A stretch of 64,000 bases of DNA, taken from Bordetella trematum (GTDB lineage: Bacteria > Pseudomonadota > Gammaproteobacteria > Burkholderiales > Burkholderiaceae_B). The position numbers were made by a program, and so were the translations under genes. Of the stretch, positions 1-11,033 are shown piece after piece. Position 1 is the stretch's first letter, and every line of letters starts with the position of its first letter. The notes under the pieces are model-generated. The model was given only the letters and a program-made list of their open reading frames with translations, ran no database searches and had not been told where the DNA came from. The stretch lies in assembly GCF_900078335.1 (NCBI RefSeq), contig NZ_FKBR01000009.1, positions 1 through 64,000 of the forward strand. Reading direction: 5' to 3'.

Positions 1-317
1 CGGGCCAGCCCGCGCGGCGATCCCCTCTGCCCGCGCTTACCCCTCGCTGTACCGCCGCTGGTGTCCTCATGGCCGCGATCGTCGGGCTTCGTCGCCGATC
101 TGCGCGGTTCCCGCCCCTGTCTGCCTGCCCTCGTGAACGAGATCACGCAGCCGACCCTGGCCGGCGTATTCCGTCGGTGTGATGCCTGGTCCGGCCTTTG
201 ATCCGCCGATCTGCAAGCGGGCAGAGCGGCGGAGTCGGGCCGGCGACAGGGAGATAGGGTGCGGGCAGATATCCGCGTGCCAGCAGGGCCACCGCGGCGC
301 GAGCCGCGGGCCGGATT
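1..317. other. Window edge, no supported gene
   Basis: This stretch lies downstream of the mqo stop codon. Short frames are open on both strands, but none combines a ribosome-binding site, a plausible start and a recognisable protein. A plus-strand frame open from the left edge and stopping near 143 could be the tail of a truncated gene, but I cannot name it. A GC-only hairpin (292-309) sits just past the mqo end. Nothing else is visible. Confidence 0.4.
292..309 (-). terminator. GC-rich hairpin downstream of mqo
   Basis: CCGCGG at 292-297 pairs perfectly with CCGCGG at 304-309 around a six-base loop, nine bases past the mqo stop. There is no following T-run on the minus strand, so it is at best a weak terminator or an mRNA 3' stabiliser. 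Confidence 0.3.
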
Positions 318-1817
318 TCACACGTAATCGAGATGGAGGATGGCGGCGGTCTGCTTGCGGGTGTCGAAGCAGGCCTGGCTGTCGGTTTTCAGATCGACGC
401 CGTAGGTAGGAATGAGGGTCTTGAGTCGCGGCAGCCAGGCATCCGGCGTGAGTCGGTCTGCAAAGCAGCGCTGCAGCACCTCCAGGGCGATGAAGGCGGC
501 GGTCGAGGCGCCGGGCGAAGCGCCCAGCAGCACAGCCAGGCTGTGATCAGCCGAGGTGACCAGCTCGGTCCCGAATTCCAGCACGCCGACGGTGTCCTTG
601 CCCGGTTTGATGATCTGCACGCGCTGGCCGGCCACCGCGTGCGTCCAGTCGTGCTGACGCACTTCCGGATAGTACTGGCGCAGCATCTCGAACTGGTGGC
701 CGCTGCTTTGCAGTACCTGGGACACAAGGTATTCGGTGAGTTGCCAGTTGTTCTTGGCTACATCCAGCATCGGCAGGACGTTGCCCGGGCGAACCGAGCG
801 GAACAGGTCGGTGATGGATCCGTGCTTCAGGAAGCGTGACGAGAAACCGGCATAGGGGCCGAAGAGCAGGGACTTCTTGCCATTGATGATGCGGGTGTCC
901 AGGTGCGGCACGGACATGGGCGGCGAGCCGTGTGCGGCCTTGCCGTAGACCTTGGCGTGGTGGCGCTGGCTGACGCGGTCGACGTCGCAACGCAGCCACA
1001 CGCCGCTGACCGGGAAGCCGCCGTAGCCGTGGCCTTCCGGGATGCCGGATTTCTGCAGCAGTTCGATGGCCCCGCCGCCCGCACCGACAAAGACGAAGGG
1101 GGCATGGAGGGTGTCGCGGGCCTTGCTGACGGTATCGCGAACGTGGACCTGCCAGCCGCCGCCCGGTTGCCGCGTGAGGTCGTCGACGTGTTTGTAGTAA
1201 TGGATCTGGACGCCGGGCTGGCACGAAAGCTGCTGGATGAGCAGGTGGGTCAGCGCGCCGTAGTCGACATCGGCGCCGGAGACGATGCGCGTGACGGCGA
1301 TGGGTTCACTGGTATCGCGCCCTTCCATGACCAGCGGAATCCATTCGGCGATCTGCTTGGGGTCTTCGCTGTACTCCATGCCGCGGTAGCAATGATGCGC
1401 CGACATTTCCTTGAAGCGCTGGCGCAGATACTTGACGTTGTCTTCGCCCCAGACAAAGCTCATGTGTGGGCAAGGGTGGATGAATGCCTGCGGGTCGGGA
1501 ATGGCGCCCTTGGTCACCAGATAGGACCAGAGCTGGCGCGAAAGATCGAATTCGGTATTGACCTCAAGCGCCTCGCTGATGTCGACGGTGCCGTCTGCCC
1601 GGGCAGGGGTGTAGTTCATCTCGCAGTTGGCGGCGTGGCCGGTGCCGGCGTTGTTCCAGCCGTTGGAGCTTTCCTGGGCGCAGTCCTGCAGGGCTTCGAG
1701 GATGGTGATGTTGAGCGACGGCTCCAGTTCCTTGAGCACGGTGGCAAGCGTGGCGCTCATGATGCCGGCGCCGATCATGATGATGTCGGCCGGCGCGCCA
1801 GGGAGGGGAGTGGACAT
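318..1817 (-). CDS. mqo: Malate:quinone oxidoreductase
   Basis: Membrane-associated FAD enzyme that oxidises malate to oxaloacetate and passes electrons to the quinone pool, an alternative to NAD-dependent malate dehydrogenase in the TCA cycle. The 499-residue length is normal. The N-terminus has the dinucleotide-binding GAGIMSA motif (about residues 16-22), followed by the family-typical SSNGWNNAGTGHAA stretch, and the C-terminal part contains LLGASPGAST. The start at 1817 has a GAGGAAA ribosome-binding site about six bases upstream. It follows the small cupin gene by 18 bases on the same strand, so the two are probably co-transcribed. Confidence 0.95.
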   Translation of the reverse strand: MSTPLPGAPADIIMIGAGIMSATLATVLKELEPSLNITILEALQDCAQESSNGWNNAGTGHAANCEMNYTPARADGTVDISEALEVNTEFDLSRQLWSYLVTKGAIPDPQAFIHPCPHMSFVWGEDNVKYLRQRFKEMSAHHCYRGMEYSEDPKQIAEWIPLVMEGRDTSEPIAVTRIVSGADVDYGALTHLLIQQLSCQPGVQIHYYKHVDDLTRQPGGGWQVHVRDTVSKARDTLHAPFVFVGAGGGAIELLQKSGIPEGHGYGGFPVSGVWLRCDVDRVSQRHHAKVYGKAAHGSPPMSVPHLDTRIINGKKSLLFGPYAGFSSRFLKHGSITDLFRSVRPGNVLPMLDVAKNNWQLTEYLVSQVLQSSGHQFEMLRQYYPEVRQHDWTHAVAGQRVQIIKPGKDTVGVLEFGTELVTSADHSLAVLLGASPGASTAAFIALEVLQRCFADRLTPDAWLPRLKTLIPTYGVDLKTDSQACFDTRKQTAAILHLDYV

Positions 1818-1835
1818 GGCGGTTTCCTCGTGGGC

Positions 1836-2231
1836 TCAGGCGGACGGTTTGGCGCTGATGAAGGGCGGCTGAGCGTCCGCAGCGAAGATCACATAGGCGC
1901 GGCGCCAGGGCTGCTGGTCGGTCAGTCGCCAGCGGTGGCCTTCGCCGGTGGTGTCCTCGGCCAGCAGGATATCGCCGGGATGGATCGTGAAGGTCGCGCC
2001 GCTGCGGGTTTCGAATTCCAGCGTGCCGCTCAAGGTGATGACGAACTGGCGGGCGGGCGCCTCATGCCAGCTGAAGCTGCCGCCGGCATTGGTTTCACGA
2101 AACGAGATGCTCTGTACCTTGACGGTGTCGCTGAGCATGTCGCCGCGTTCTCCCTTCGGAAGATCCAGCCAGCCTTCCTCGAAGTGAGACTCCTTGTCTT
2201 TGCCTGTCCACAGGCGTACACACCGGATCAT
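1836..2231 (-). CDS. Small single-domain cupin protein
   Basis: A 131-residue protein with one cupin barrel: a WHEAPARQFVITLSG segment, then GATFTIHPGDILLAEDTTGEGHRW, which form the two conserved cupin motifs. The usual two-histidine metal motif is incomplete (one His and a Gln in the first motif), as in many small uncharacterised cupins, so metal binding and catalysis are uncertain. An AAGGAAG ribosome-binding site precedes ATG 2231. It lies directly upstream of mqo on the same strand; no shared function is evident. I cannot assign a substrate. Confidence 0.75.
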   Translation of the reverse strand: MIRCVRLWTGKDKESHFEEGWLDLPKGERGDMLSDTVKVQSISFRETNAGGSFSWHEAPARQFVITLSGTLEFETRSGATFTIHPGDILLAEDTTGEGHRWRLTDQQPWRRAYVIFAADAQPPFISAKPSA

Positions 2232-2318
2232 TGCTCTTCCTTTGAGTGCGATCAGATTGGGGGGGCAGGCGCGACGTCGGCATGGCTGGCCGGCCTGCGG
2301 CGGGGCCGAGCGCGCGGC

Positions 2319-2618
2319 TCAGGCCGCCGTGAGCGGGCAGTAGTGCGCCGTCTGGGGCGGCTGCTGGAAAAAATCGGAGATGAAGGCGCGCCATTGCGGG
2401 AAGGCAGGCGATTGCCGGAAATCGACCAGATGGTTTTCCAGCGTCTGCCACTCGATGCGCAGCAGGTAATGGCAGGGGTCGTGCACGTCATGGATGAGCT
2501 CGTGGGCGATATAACCCTTGGAGCGGGCGATGACTGTCTCCAGCCCCTGGCGGGCGGCGGCTTCGAATGCCTGTTGCTGTCCGGCTTGCACCCAGATCTG
2601 GGTGTGTTCGTAGATCAT
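2319..2618 (-). CDS. ABM-domain (antibiotic biosynthesis monooxygenase-like) protein
   Basis: A 99-residue protein beginning MIYEHTQIWV and reading as a dimeric alpha-beta barrel of the ABM superfamily: an aromatic-rich first strand, a helix with QQAFEAAARQGL, the HYLLRIEWQTLENHLVDFRQSP core, and an end rich in Phe and Gln. Such proteins include small quinol monooxygenases and heme-degrading enzymes, but the motif set here does not distinguish them. The frame is open further upstream, but ATG 2618 with an AGAGGG ribosome-binding site and good family alignment is the best start. Product role unknown. Confidence 0.7.
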   Translation of the reverse strand: MIYEHTQIWVQAGQQQAFEAAARQGLETVIARSKGYIAHELIHDVHDPCHYLLRIEWQTLENHLVDFRQSPAFPQWRAFISDFFQQPPQTAHYCPLTAA

Positions 2619-2646
2619 GTGGCCCTCTGTGATGATGTGTCGGGTA

Positions 2647-3045
2647 TCAGGCAGGAAACTCACCGTCCAGGTAATACCAGCGGCCGTCGATTTTCTCGAA
2701 GCGGCTGATTTCATGCAGGCGTGAGGCCCGGCCTGCCTGGCGGTAGCGGGCGACGAATTCGACGATCGCGTGGTTGTCGTCCTGGCAGACGTGACGCTTG
2801 ACCTGCAAGCCGAGCCACTTCAGATCGGCCGGATTGGGTTCAAGCGCGGGAGCCTCGGGGTGCCAGGTCCGACGCAGGTAGTCGAGCTCGTCGAGTACAT
2901 AGGCGCTGTAGCGGGCGCGCATCAGGGTAGCGGCATCGGGGGCTGGCGCATCGCCGTGATGCCACAGGCCGCAGCAGCGCGCATAGGGCATCGGGCTGCC
3001 GCAGGGGCAGCCCGATGCCTGCGCAGGGGCAGGCTTTCGACTCAC
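2647..3045 (-). CDS. YchJ-like UPF0225 protein with SEC-C motif
   Basis: A 132-residue protein starting at GTG 3045, which nearly abuts the stop codon of the upstream gene (TGA at 3050-3048), implying coupling. The N-terminus carries a zinc-binding SEC-C motif, CPCGS with a following CC pair (about residues 14-24), followed by the UPF0225 core (LMRARYSAYV, DYLRRTWHP, VEFVARYR, LHEISRFEKIDGRWYYLDG). E. coli YchJ has a second SEC-C at the C-terminus; this protein ends before it. Function is unknown in the family. Confidence 0.85.
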   Translation of the reverse strand: MSRKPAPAQASGCPCGSPMPYARCCGLWHHGDAPAPDAATLMRARYSAYVLDELDYLRRTWHPEAPALEPNPADLKWLGLQVKRHVCQDDNHAIVEFVARYRQAGRASRLHEISRFEKIDGRWYYLDGEFPA

Positions 3046-3047
3046 GG

Positions 3048-4268
3048 TCAGGCCAGCAGGTCGGCGTGCTCGGGGTGGCGCTTGAAGTAAGCCGCAGCAT
3101 AAGAGCATTGCGGACGAACCTTCCAGCCATTGTCGCGCGCCGTCTTCAGGGCGAACTCGGTCAATTCGGCTGCGATGCCGCGCCCGCCCAGTGCCGGCGG
3201 TACCCCGGTGTGGGTGATGGTCATGATCTTGTCTTCGCGCTGGTAATCCAGCTCGCAGACATGCCCTTCGATGATGAGTTCGAAGCGGCCTATCTCGGCC
3301 AGGTGCTGGATCTGGGGTTTGGGGGCCGCCGTGGGGCGGGCCTTCATGGCCAACAGGGCGAGCAGACGCTGGTCGCGCTCGCGCGCCAGTTCGGCGATGC
3401 TGCGTCCCTGCGCTTCGGCATTCACGCCCTGCACCAGCAGGGTGCGCAACTCGTCGGTGAGCTGGGGGTTGCCCAGATCGTCCCACCACTTCTGCATCGG
3501 CTCCCAGAGGTGGTCGAGGAAGTGGTTCATGCCGCCTTCGCCACCGCCCAGGTTGAAGGTCATGTGGGGGCCGAACAGCGCCCAGCGCAGGCCCGGGCCT
3601 TGCGAAATGGCGGCGTCGATGTCGGCCACGCTGGCCACGCCCTCGGCGGCCAGATGGGTGGCCTCGCGCCAGAGGGCGGCCTGCAGGCGGTTGGCAATGT
3701 GCCCGGGGACTTCCTTGTGCAGGCGGATGGCATATTTGCCGATGGCTTTATAGAAGGCCATGGCCGCATCCATGGCCGCCGGGCTGGTGCGCTCGCCGCC
3801 GACCACCTCGACCAGGGGAATCAGGTGGGGGGGATTGAACGGATGGCCGATCAGGCAACGTTCGGGGTGGGCGCAAGCCGATTGCACGCGCGTCATGAGC
3901 AGGCCCGAGCTGCTGGAGGCGATGATCACCTCGGGCGGCAACAGGGCGTCCATGCGCTGGAAGAGTTCGATCTTGAAGGCTTCGCGTTCGGGCGCGTTTT
4001 CCTGCACGAACTGCGCGCCGGCCAGGCCGCGCTCCAGGTCTGCCTCGAAACGCAGGTCCTGCGGCGTCAGCGCATGGGGCAGGATTTCCGGCAGGTTTTC
4101 CCAGGCATGGGCGATACGTTCACGCACGATGGCTTCGGCACCCGGGGCCGGATCGGTGAGCGTGACCTGCAGGCCGCGGCTCAGGAACAGGGCCGCCCAG
4201 CTGGCGCCGATGGTGCCGCCGCCGACGACAGCAACGCGTTCAATGGCAGAAGGAGAGTACATGGCCAT
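3048..4268 (-). CDS. 3-hydroxyacyl-CoA dehydrogenase fused to a GNAT domain
   Basis: A 406-residue protein in two parts. Residues 1 to about 310 form an NAD-dependent 3-hydroxyacyl-CoA (or L-carnitine-type) dehydrogenase: Rossmann motif GGGTIGASW near the start, SSSSGL, and GHPFNPPHLIPLVEVVGG carrying the catalytic His/Glu region, then the helical C-terminal domain. A linker rich in Ala and Pro leads to about 85 residues typical of YjdJ-type small GNAT acetyltransferases (FELIIEGHVCELDY, ITHTGVPPALGGRGIAAEL, CSYAAAYFKRHPE). The reading frame is continuous. ATG 4268 or 4262 is the likely start; the longer open frame upstream has no family support. It is followed directly by the ychJ-like gene. 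The dehydrogenase substrate is unknown. Confidence 0.85.
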   Translation of the reverse strand: MAMYSPSAIERVAVVGGGTIGASWAALFLSRGLQVTLTDPAPGAEAIVRERIAHAWENLPEILPHALTPQDLRFEADLERGLAGAQFVQENAPEREAFKIELFQRMDALLPPEVIIASSSSGLLMTRVQSACAHPERCLIGHPFNPPHLIPLVEVVGGERTSPAAMDAAMAFYKAIGKYAIRLHKEVPGHIANRLQAALWREATHLAAEGVASVADIDAAISQGPGLRWALFGPHMTFNLGGGEGGMNHFLDHLWEPMQKWWDDLGNPQLTDELRTLLVQGVNAEAQGRSIAELARERDQRLLALLAMKARPTAAPKPQIQHLAEIGRFELIIEGHVCELDYQREDKIMTITHTGVPPALGGRGIAAELTEFALKTARDNGWKVRPQCSYAAAYFKRHPEHADLLA

Positions 4269-4356
4269 ACCTATAAGACGAAACAACTCCATGATCGGCC
4301 CGTCTGGCGCACGAAGCAAGGGGGTAAGGTCAAGGTTTGCCGGCCAGGCCGGAAGA

Positions 4357-4884
4357 TCAGGCGTCTTCGGCAGGTGGCCATTCAGGGCGCAGCAGGCCCA
4401 TCATGCCCGTATCCCAGCGCTCGTCGCCTATGCCGCTGGGTACCGAGGAGCGACGCACGCCTTCCCAGCGAAAGCCCAGGCGGGTGTACAGATGGATGGC
4501 TGGCGTATTGAAGGTGTAGACGTTCAGTTCGACGCGCTGTATCTCCGGATGCGAGAAGGCGTGATCGATCAGTTGGCGCAGCATGACCGGCGCCCAGCCC
4601 TGGCCGCGTGCCGCGGGCGCGATCAGGATGCGGCCCAGGCGGGCGTTGCCATCGGTCCAGTCGAAGGCGATCTGGCCGTGGCCGACGTATTCGCCATCGG
4701 CCAGCGCCATCCAGCTGCGGCGCGCCGGCTGAGGGCCGCTGTCCTGGGCCAGCATGATGTCGAACTGCTGCGGATCCAGCGGATACCGGACCTGGGCTCC
4801 GCCCCATTGGACGGCGGCGCGCTGGTCCGGCAGCCAGGAGGCCAACAGCGTGTAGTGCGAGCGGTCAAAGGGGACGAGTTGCAT
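4357..4884 (-). CDS. GNAT family N-acetyltransferase
   Basis: A 175-residue GNAT protein beginning MQLVPFDRSHY. It shows the acetyl-CoA binding region as LGRILIAPAARGQGWAPVML (Arg-Gly-Gln-Gly-Trp in place of the usual RGxGxG/A) and the terminal beta-strand signature VYTFNTPAIHLYTRLGFRWEGVRRSS, resembling RimJ/RimL-type or small-molecule acetyltransferases. The acceptor is unknown. The start lies two bases after the stop of the upstream membrane-protein gene and has no strong ribosome-binding site, consistent with translational coupling. Confidence 0.85.
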   Translation of the reverse strand: MQLVPFDRSHYTLLASWLPDQRAAVQWGGAQVRYPLDPQQFDIMLAQDSGPQPARRSWMALADGEYVGHGQIAFDWTDGNARLGRILIAPAARGQGWAPVMLRQLIDHAFSHPEIQRVELNVYTFNTPAIHLYTRLGFRWEGVRRSSVPSGIGDERWDTGMMGLLRPEWPPAEDA

Positions 4885-4886
4885 GG

Positions 4887-5276
4887 TCAGCGGCTCAGCA
4901 GCAGCAGTGTCCAGAGTGACACCATGGCGATGATGCCCAGGAAGCAGGAACCCCAGAAGCCGATGATGGGCCATTTGGCATCCAGCGGGAGCTGCTTGGG
5001 ATCGACGTGGCTCAGTTGCTGGTTGGCATAACCGGCGACCCAGCGCTTGCTGCGCGGGAAGGACAGGCGCAGGAAGTAGTCAAGGAAGATCCCGGCCTGG
5101 ATGGCGAAGGGGTATTGCCGGAAGGCGCGTCGCGCAAGCAGAGGATGCTTGAATTCGGCGTTGATGCGTGGGGCTTTCCAGAAAAACAGCACGGCGCCAC
5201 AGATGGCGCAGGTCACGAAGCACAGCACGAACAGGCTGAAGACAAACACGAAGGCCTGGGAGAAGACGGTGGGCAT
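4887..5276 (-). CDS. Small membrane protein of unknown function
   Basis: A 129-residue protein with two hydrophobic segments, one near the N-terminus (about residues 6-34, Phe/Val/Cys-rich) and one at the C-terminus (about 105-127). Between them is a soluble stretch of about 70 residues rich in Arg, Phe and Tyr. I do not recognise the family. ATG 5276 has an AGGAA ribosome-binding site six bases upstream. It follows proA by eight bases and precedes the GNAT gene by two, so it is probably the tail of the leuS-lptE-holA-proA transcript. Confidence 0.6.
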   Translation of the reverse strand: MPTVFSQAFVFVFSLFVLCFVTCAICGAVLFFWKAPRINAEFKHPLLARRAFRQYPFAIQAGIFLDYFLRLSFPRSKRWVAGYANQQLSHVDPKQLPLDAKWPIIGFWGSCFLGIIAMVSLWTLLLLSR

Positions 5277-5284
5277 GGCGATTC

Positions 5285-6544
5285 CTATCCGCGAGTCTGA
5301 CCTTCGCCCTGCAGGACCCACTTATAGGTGGTAAGTCCTTCCAGGCCGACCGGCCCGCGCGCATGCAGGCGGTTGGTGGAGATGCCGATTTCGGCGCCCA
5401 GGCCGTATTCGAAGCCGTCAGCAAAGCAGGTCGGCAGGTTGACGTAGACCGAGCTCGAATCGACTTCGCGCTGGAAGCGTTGGGCCGCGCCGAGGTCTTC
5501 GGTCACGATGGCGTCGGTGTGGCCGGAGCCCCAGCGGGCGATGTGGTCGATGGCCTGCTCCAGATCGTCGACCACGCGCACGGCCAGGATGGGGCCCAGA
5601 TACTCCGTGCCCCAGTCCGCGTCGGTGGCGGCCTGGATCGCGGGCAGCAGTGCGCGGCTGCGTGCGCAGCCACGCAGCTCGACCCCCTGTTCGGTCAGGG
5701 CGTGGGCAATGCGCGGCAACTGCGTTTGGGCAACGGCCTGATGGACCAGCAGGGTTTCCATGGCGCCGCAGATGCCATAGCGATAGGTTTTGGCATTGAC
5801 GCTGATTTCCAGCGCACGGTCGGGGTCGGCCGCGGCGTCCAGGTAGACGTGGCAGTTGCCGTCCAGATGCTTGATGAGCGGCACGCGGGCTTCCTGTGCC
5901 AGGCGGGCGATCAGGCCTTTGCCGCCGCGCGGCACGATCACGTCGACATGCTCGGTCATGGTGATCAGCTTGCCCACGGCGGCGCGGTCGGTGGTGTCGA
6001 CCACCTGCACGGCCGCCGGCGGCAATTCGGCTGCCGCCAGACCGGCCTGCACGATGGCGCCCAGGGCCAGGTTGGAGTGCAGGGCTTCGCTGCCACCACG
6101 CAGAATGGTGGCGTTGCCCGATTTCAGGCACAGGGCTGCCGCATCGATGGTCACGTTGGGGCGCGACTCGTAGATGATGCCGATCACGCCCAGCGGCACG
6201 CGCATCTGGGCCACTCGCATGCCATTGGGGCGGACATGGGTGGCGCTCAGGGCGCCGACGGGGTCGGGCAGGGCCGCGATCTGGCGCAGGCCTTCGGCCA
6301 TCAGGTGCACGCTGCGATCGGACAGGGTGAGACGATCCAGCAGCGCAGGCTCCAGGCCGTTGTCGCGGGCATGCTGCACGTCGCGCGCGTTGGCTTCCTG
6401 CAGGGCAGCCTTGCGGTCGGTCAGCAGCTCGGCCATGGTGAGCAAGGCGCGGTTCTTGGCTGCGCCGCTGGCGCGCATCATGGCGCGCGACGCCTGGCGG
6501 GCGTTCTCGCCCAGCTTCAGCATGGTTTGTTCGATTGATGACAT
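5285..6544 (-). CDS. proA: Gamma-glutamyl phosphate reductase
   Basis: NADPH-dependent reduction of gamma-glutamyl phosphate to glutamate semialdehyde, the second step of proline synthesis. The 419-residue length fits the family. Features include the nucleotide-binding [18 protein letters not shown] region, [11 protein letters not shown], and the catalytic cysteine in [15 protein letters not shown]. The C-terminus [37 protein letters not shown] ending is diagnostic. The chosen start begins [12 protein letters not shown]; the frame runs open upstream without support. It lies 34 bases downstream of holA. proB is not in the window. Confidence 0.95.
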   Translation of the reverse strand: MSSIEQTMLKLGENARQASRAMMRASGAAKNRALLTMAELLTDRKAALQEANARDVQHARDNGLEPALLDRLTLSDRSVHLMAEGLRQIAALPDPVGALSATHVRPNGMRVAQMRVPLGVIGIIYESRPNVTIDAAALCLKSGNATILRGGSEALHSNLALGAIVQAGLAAAELPPAAVQVVDTTDRAAVGKLITMTEHVDVIVPRGGKGLIARLAQEARVPLIKHLDGNCHVYLDAAADPDRALEISVNAKTYRYGICGAMETLLVHQAVAQTQLPRIAHALTEQGVELRGCARSRALLPAIQAATDADWGTEYLGPILAVRVVDDLEQAIDHIARWGSGHTDAIVTEDLGAAQRFQREVDSSSVYVNLPTCFADGFEYGLGAEIGISTNRLHARGPVGLEGLTTYKWVLQGEGQTRG

Positions 6545-6578
6545 GATGGATTCCAGAGTGTCGCGTTGCCGCAGCGGG

Positions 6579-7619
6579 TCAGCTGCGGGCGCCGGCGGCG
6601 GCAACCCGCAGCGCCAGACGAGTCATTTCTTCCCAGGGGTCGGACAGCCGGCCCGGGACTTGCAGGCCCTTGATGAGGCGGTCGACTTCATGGGCATGTT
6701 GTACCGCGGCCGGCCAGGCTTGCGGCGGCACGCGGTTCAGGGCCTGCATGGCCAGGCGCTCGTGGGCGCCGAAGACCCGCAGACGCCGCATCAGTGCGCC
6801 GACGTCCTGCCGGTGCTGGCGCGCCTCGGCAATCCGGGCCAGCAGGCGGATTTCTTCGCCGACGGCCCACAGCACCAGCGGCAGGGCCTCGCCCTCGGCG
6901 CGCAGGCCGGCCAGCATGCGCACGGTGCGCGCGACGTCGCCTGCCAGCATGGCGTCGCGCAGGCCGAAGACATCGTAGCGGGCGACATTGAGCACCGCGC
7001 GCTCGACATCCTCGGCGGGGATCTCGCCTTCAGGGTAGAGCAGGCCGAGCTTGAGGATTTCCTGGTGGGCCGCCAGCAGGTTGCCTTCGACCTTGTCGGC
7101 CATCCATTGGAGGGTCGGGCTTTGCACGCGCTGGTTCTGGCGCGCCAGGCGCGCGCCGATCCAGGCCGGCAGGCGGGCGCGTTCGATGGTGGGGATGTCG
7201 GCCAGGATGCTGTTGCGCGAGAGCGCCTGCATCCAGCGCGATTCACGGGTGGCGCGATCCAGGCGCGGCAGGCTGACGACGATGAGGGTGTCGGGATCCG
7301 GCTGGCTTTCGGCCAGCCGGGTGAGTGTGTCGGCGCCGCTCTTGCCCGGCTTGCCGGTCGGGATCTTGATTTCCAGCAGGCGGCGGTCGCCGAACAGCGA
7401 GACGCTCTGCGTGGCGGCCAGCACCGCGCTCCAGTCGGCGCGCGCATCCAGCACCAGGGAGGTGCGGTCGGTGAAGCCGGCCTGACGCGCCGCTGCGCGC
7501 AGCGCGTCGCCGGCTTCGGTCACCAGCAGCGGCTCATCCCCCGAGAGGGTGTAGAGCGGGCCCAGGGGACCACGCCGCAGGTGATCGAGCAGGCCGTCGC
7601 CGTCCAGTACTTGCGCCAT
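6579..7619 (-). CDS. holA: DNA polymerase III subunit delta
   Basis: Clamp-loader subunit that opens the beta sliding clamp at replication primer ends. The 346-residue protein shows the family order: [22 protein letters not shown] at the N-terminus, [17 protein letters not shown], and the helical C-terminal collar with LRDAMLAGD and [19 protein letters not shown]. The start ATG 7619 shares one base with the lptE stop (TGATG), the usual lptE-holA coupling in Gram-negative bacteria. Upstream in-frame codons extend into lptE and are rejected. Confidence 0.95.
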   Translation of the reverse strand: MAQVLDGDGLLDHLRRGPLGPLYTLSGDEPLLVTEAGDALRAAARQAGFTDRTSLVLDARADWSAVLAATQSVSLFGDRRLLEIKIPTGKPGKSGADTLTRLAESQPDPDTLIVVSLPRLDRATRESRWMQALSRNSILADIPTIERARLPAWIGARLARQNQRVQSPTLQWMADKVEGNLLAAHQEILKLGLLYPEGEIPAEDVERAVLNVARYDVFGLRDAMLAGDVARTVRMLAGLRAEGEALPLVLWAVGEEIRLLARIAEARQHRQDVGALMRRLRVFGAHERLAMQALNRVPPQAWPAAVQHAHEVDRLIKGLQVPGRLSDPWEEMTRLALRVAAAGARS

Positions 7620-8293
7620 CAGTCGGGCTGAGCGCCCACGCCCGGAGTGATGTTGGGCATTTCCCAAGGCGCGGGCGTGGTGGGCAGCGGTTGCGTCACG
7701 GGATCGTACAGCAGCGTATCGTCGGCGATGTCGTCCTTGCTGCGCTCCAGGCGCTTCATGGACTCTGCCACGTCCGGCGCCGTCAGGCGGCGGATCAGGC
7801 GGTTGACCAGCGATTGCTGCATGGAGAGATAGAGCGTCTCCATCTGGGATTGCTTGGCCTGCACCACCCCGTCGTCATACGGCATGTCGCGGTAGATGGT
7901 GAAGGTGGTGTCCGGCAGGATGGCGCGCCCCGAGGGTTCGATCAGGCGGAAGGTGAAGACGATGCCCAATTCGTATTCTTCGACCCGGCCCTGGGCGTTG
8001 AGCGCCACGTCGCGCAGGCTGCGGGTGTTCTGCACCTGTTGCAGCACTGCCTGAGCGGTCTTGGGATCGTCGACCAGCCGGGTGTCGGGCGAAGCCGCGC
8101 GGATGGCGCGGCGGATCGCCGCGCCGAACTGCGAGTTGCTTTCGATGCCGACGTACAGCGTGTTGAAGGGCAGGGGGGTCTCCCCCCGCAGCTGGAAGCC
8201 GCAGGCCGTCAGCAGCATGACCATGGCCAGGCCACCGGCCTTGAGCCAACGTGACCCCTGAATGAACGGCAGGATAAGCCTGGCGAGGTTCAT
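7619..8293 (-). CDS. lptE: LPS-assembly lipoprotein LptE
   Basis: Outer-membrane lipoprotein that plugs the LptD barrel and helps place lipopolysaccharide in the outer leaflet. About 224 residues. The N-terminus is a lipoprotein signal ending in the lipobox LLTAC (about residue 30), followed by GFQLRGETPLPFNTLYV, typical of LptE. The C-terminal part (QQSLVNRLIRRLTA) matches the family, with a low-complexity Pro/Thr tail. Two in-frame ATGs (8299 and 8293) exist; the second is better spaced from the AAAAGG ribosome-binding site. It lies 4-10 bases after leuS and overlaps holA. Confidence 0.92.
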   Translation of the reverse strand: MNLARLILPFIQGSRWLKAGGLAMVMLLTACGFQLRGETPLPFNTLYVGIESNSQFGAAIRRAIRAASPDTRLVDDPKTAQAVLQQVQNTRSLRDVALNAQGRVEEYELGIVFTFRLIEPSGRAILPDTTFTIYRDMPYDDGVVQAKQSQMETLYLSMQQSLVNRLIRRLTAPDVAESMKRLERSKDDIADDTLLYDPVTQPLPTTPAPWEMPNITPGVGAQPD

Positions 8294-8303
8294 GCGCATC
8301 CTT

Positions 8304-10961
<2,658 letters not shown>

Positions 10962-10991
10962 GGACTCGTGCGTCGAAATGAGAAGGGACAG

Positions 10992-11006
10992 GCCCGCCAG
11001 GCGGGC
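10992..11006 (-). other. Perfect 15-base palindrome in the leuS leader
   Basis: GCCCGCC at 10992-10998 pairs with GGCGGGC at 11000-11006 around one base. It lies between the MFS gene and leuS, just downstream of the candidate -10. It lacks a T-run, so a read-through brake, operator or leader structure are all possible. Confidence 0.35.
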
Positions 11007-11020
11007 ACTGGAAACCCTAG

Positions 11021-11026
11021 ATTATA
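11021..11026 (-). promoter_or_regulatory. Possible -10 box of the leuS operon
   Basis: The minus strand reads TATAAT about 60 bases upstream of the leuS start. No good -35 hexamer is seen at 16-18 bases, so this is a candidate only. Its place between the MFS stop codon and leuS makes an independent promoter plausible. Confidence 0.35.
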
Positions 11027-11033
11027 GGAGGTG

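Noticed and set aside
903..2708. Open frame antisense to mqo and its neighbours
   Set aside because: Composition-driven; covers three well-supported genes on the other strand.
2619..2714. Upstream extension of the ABM-domain frame
   Set aside because: It runs over the end of the ychJ-like gene and the residues do not fit the domain.
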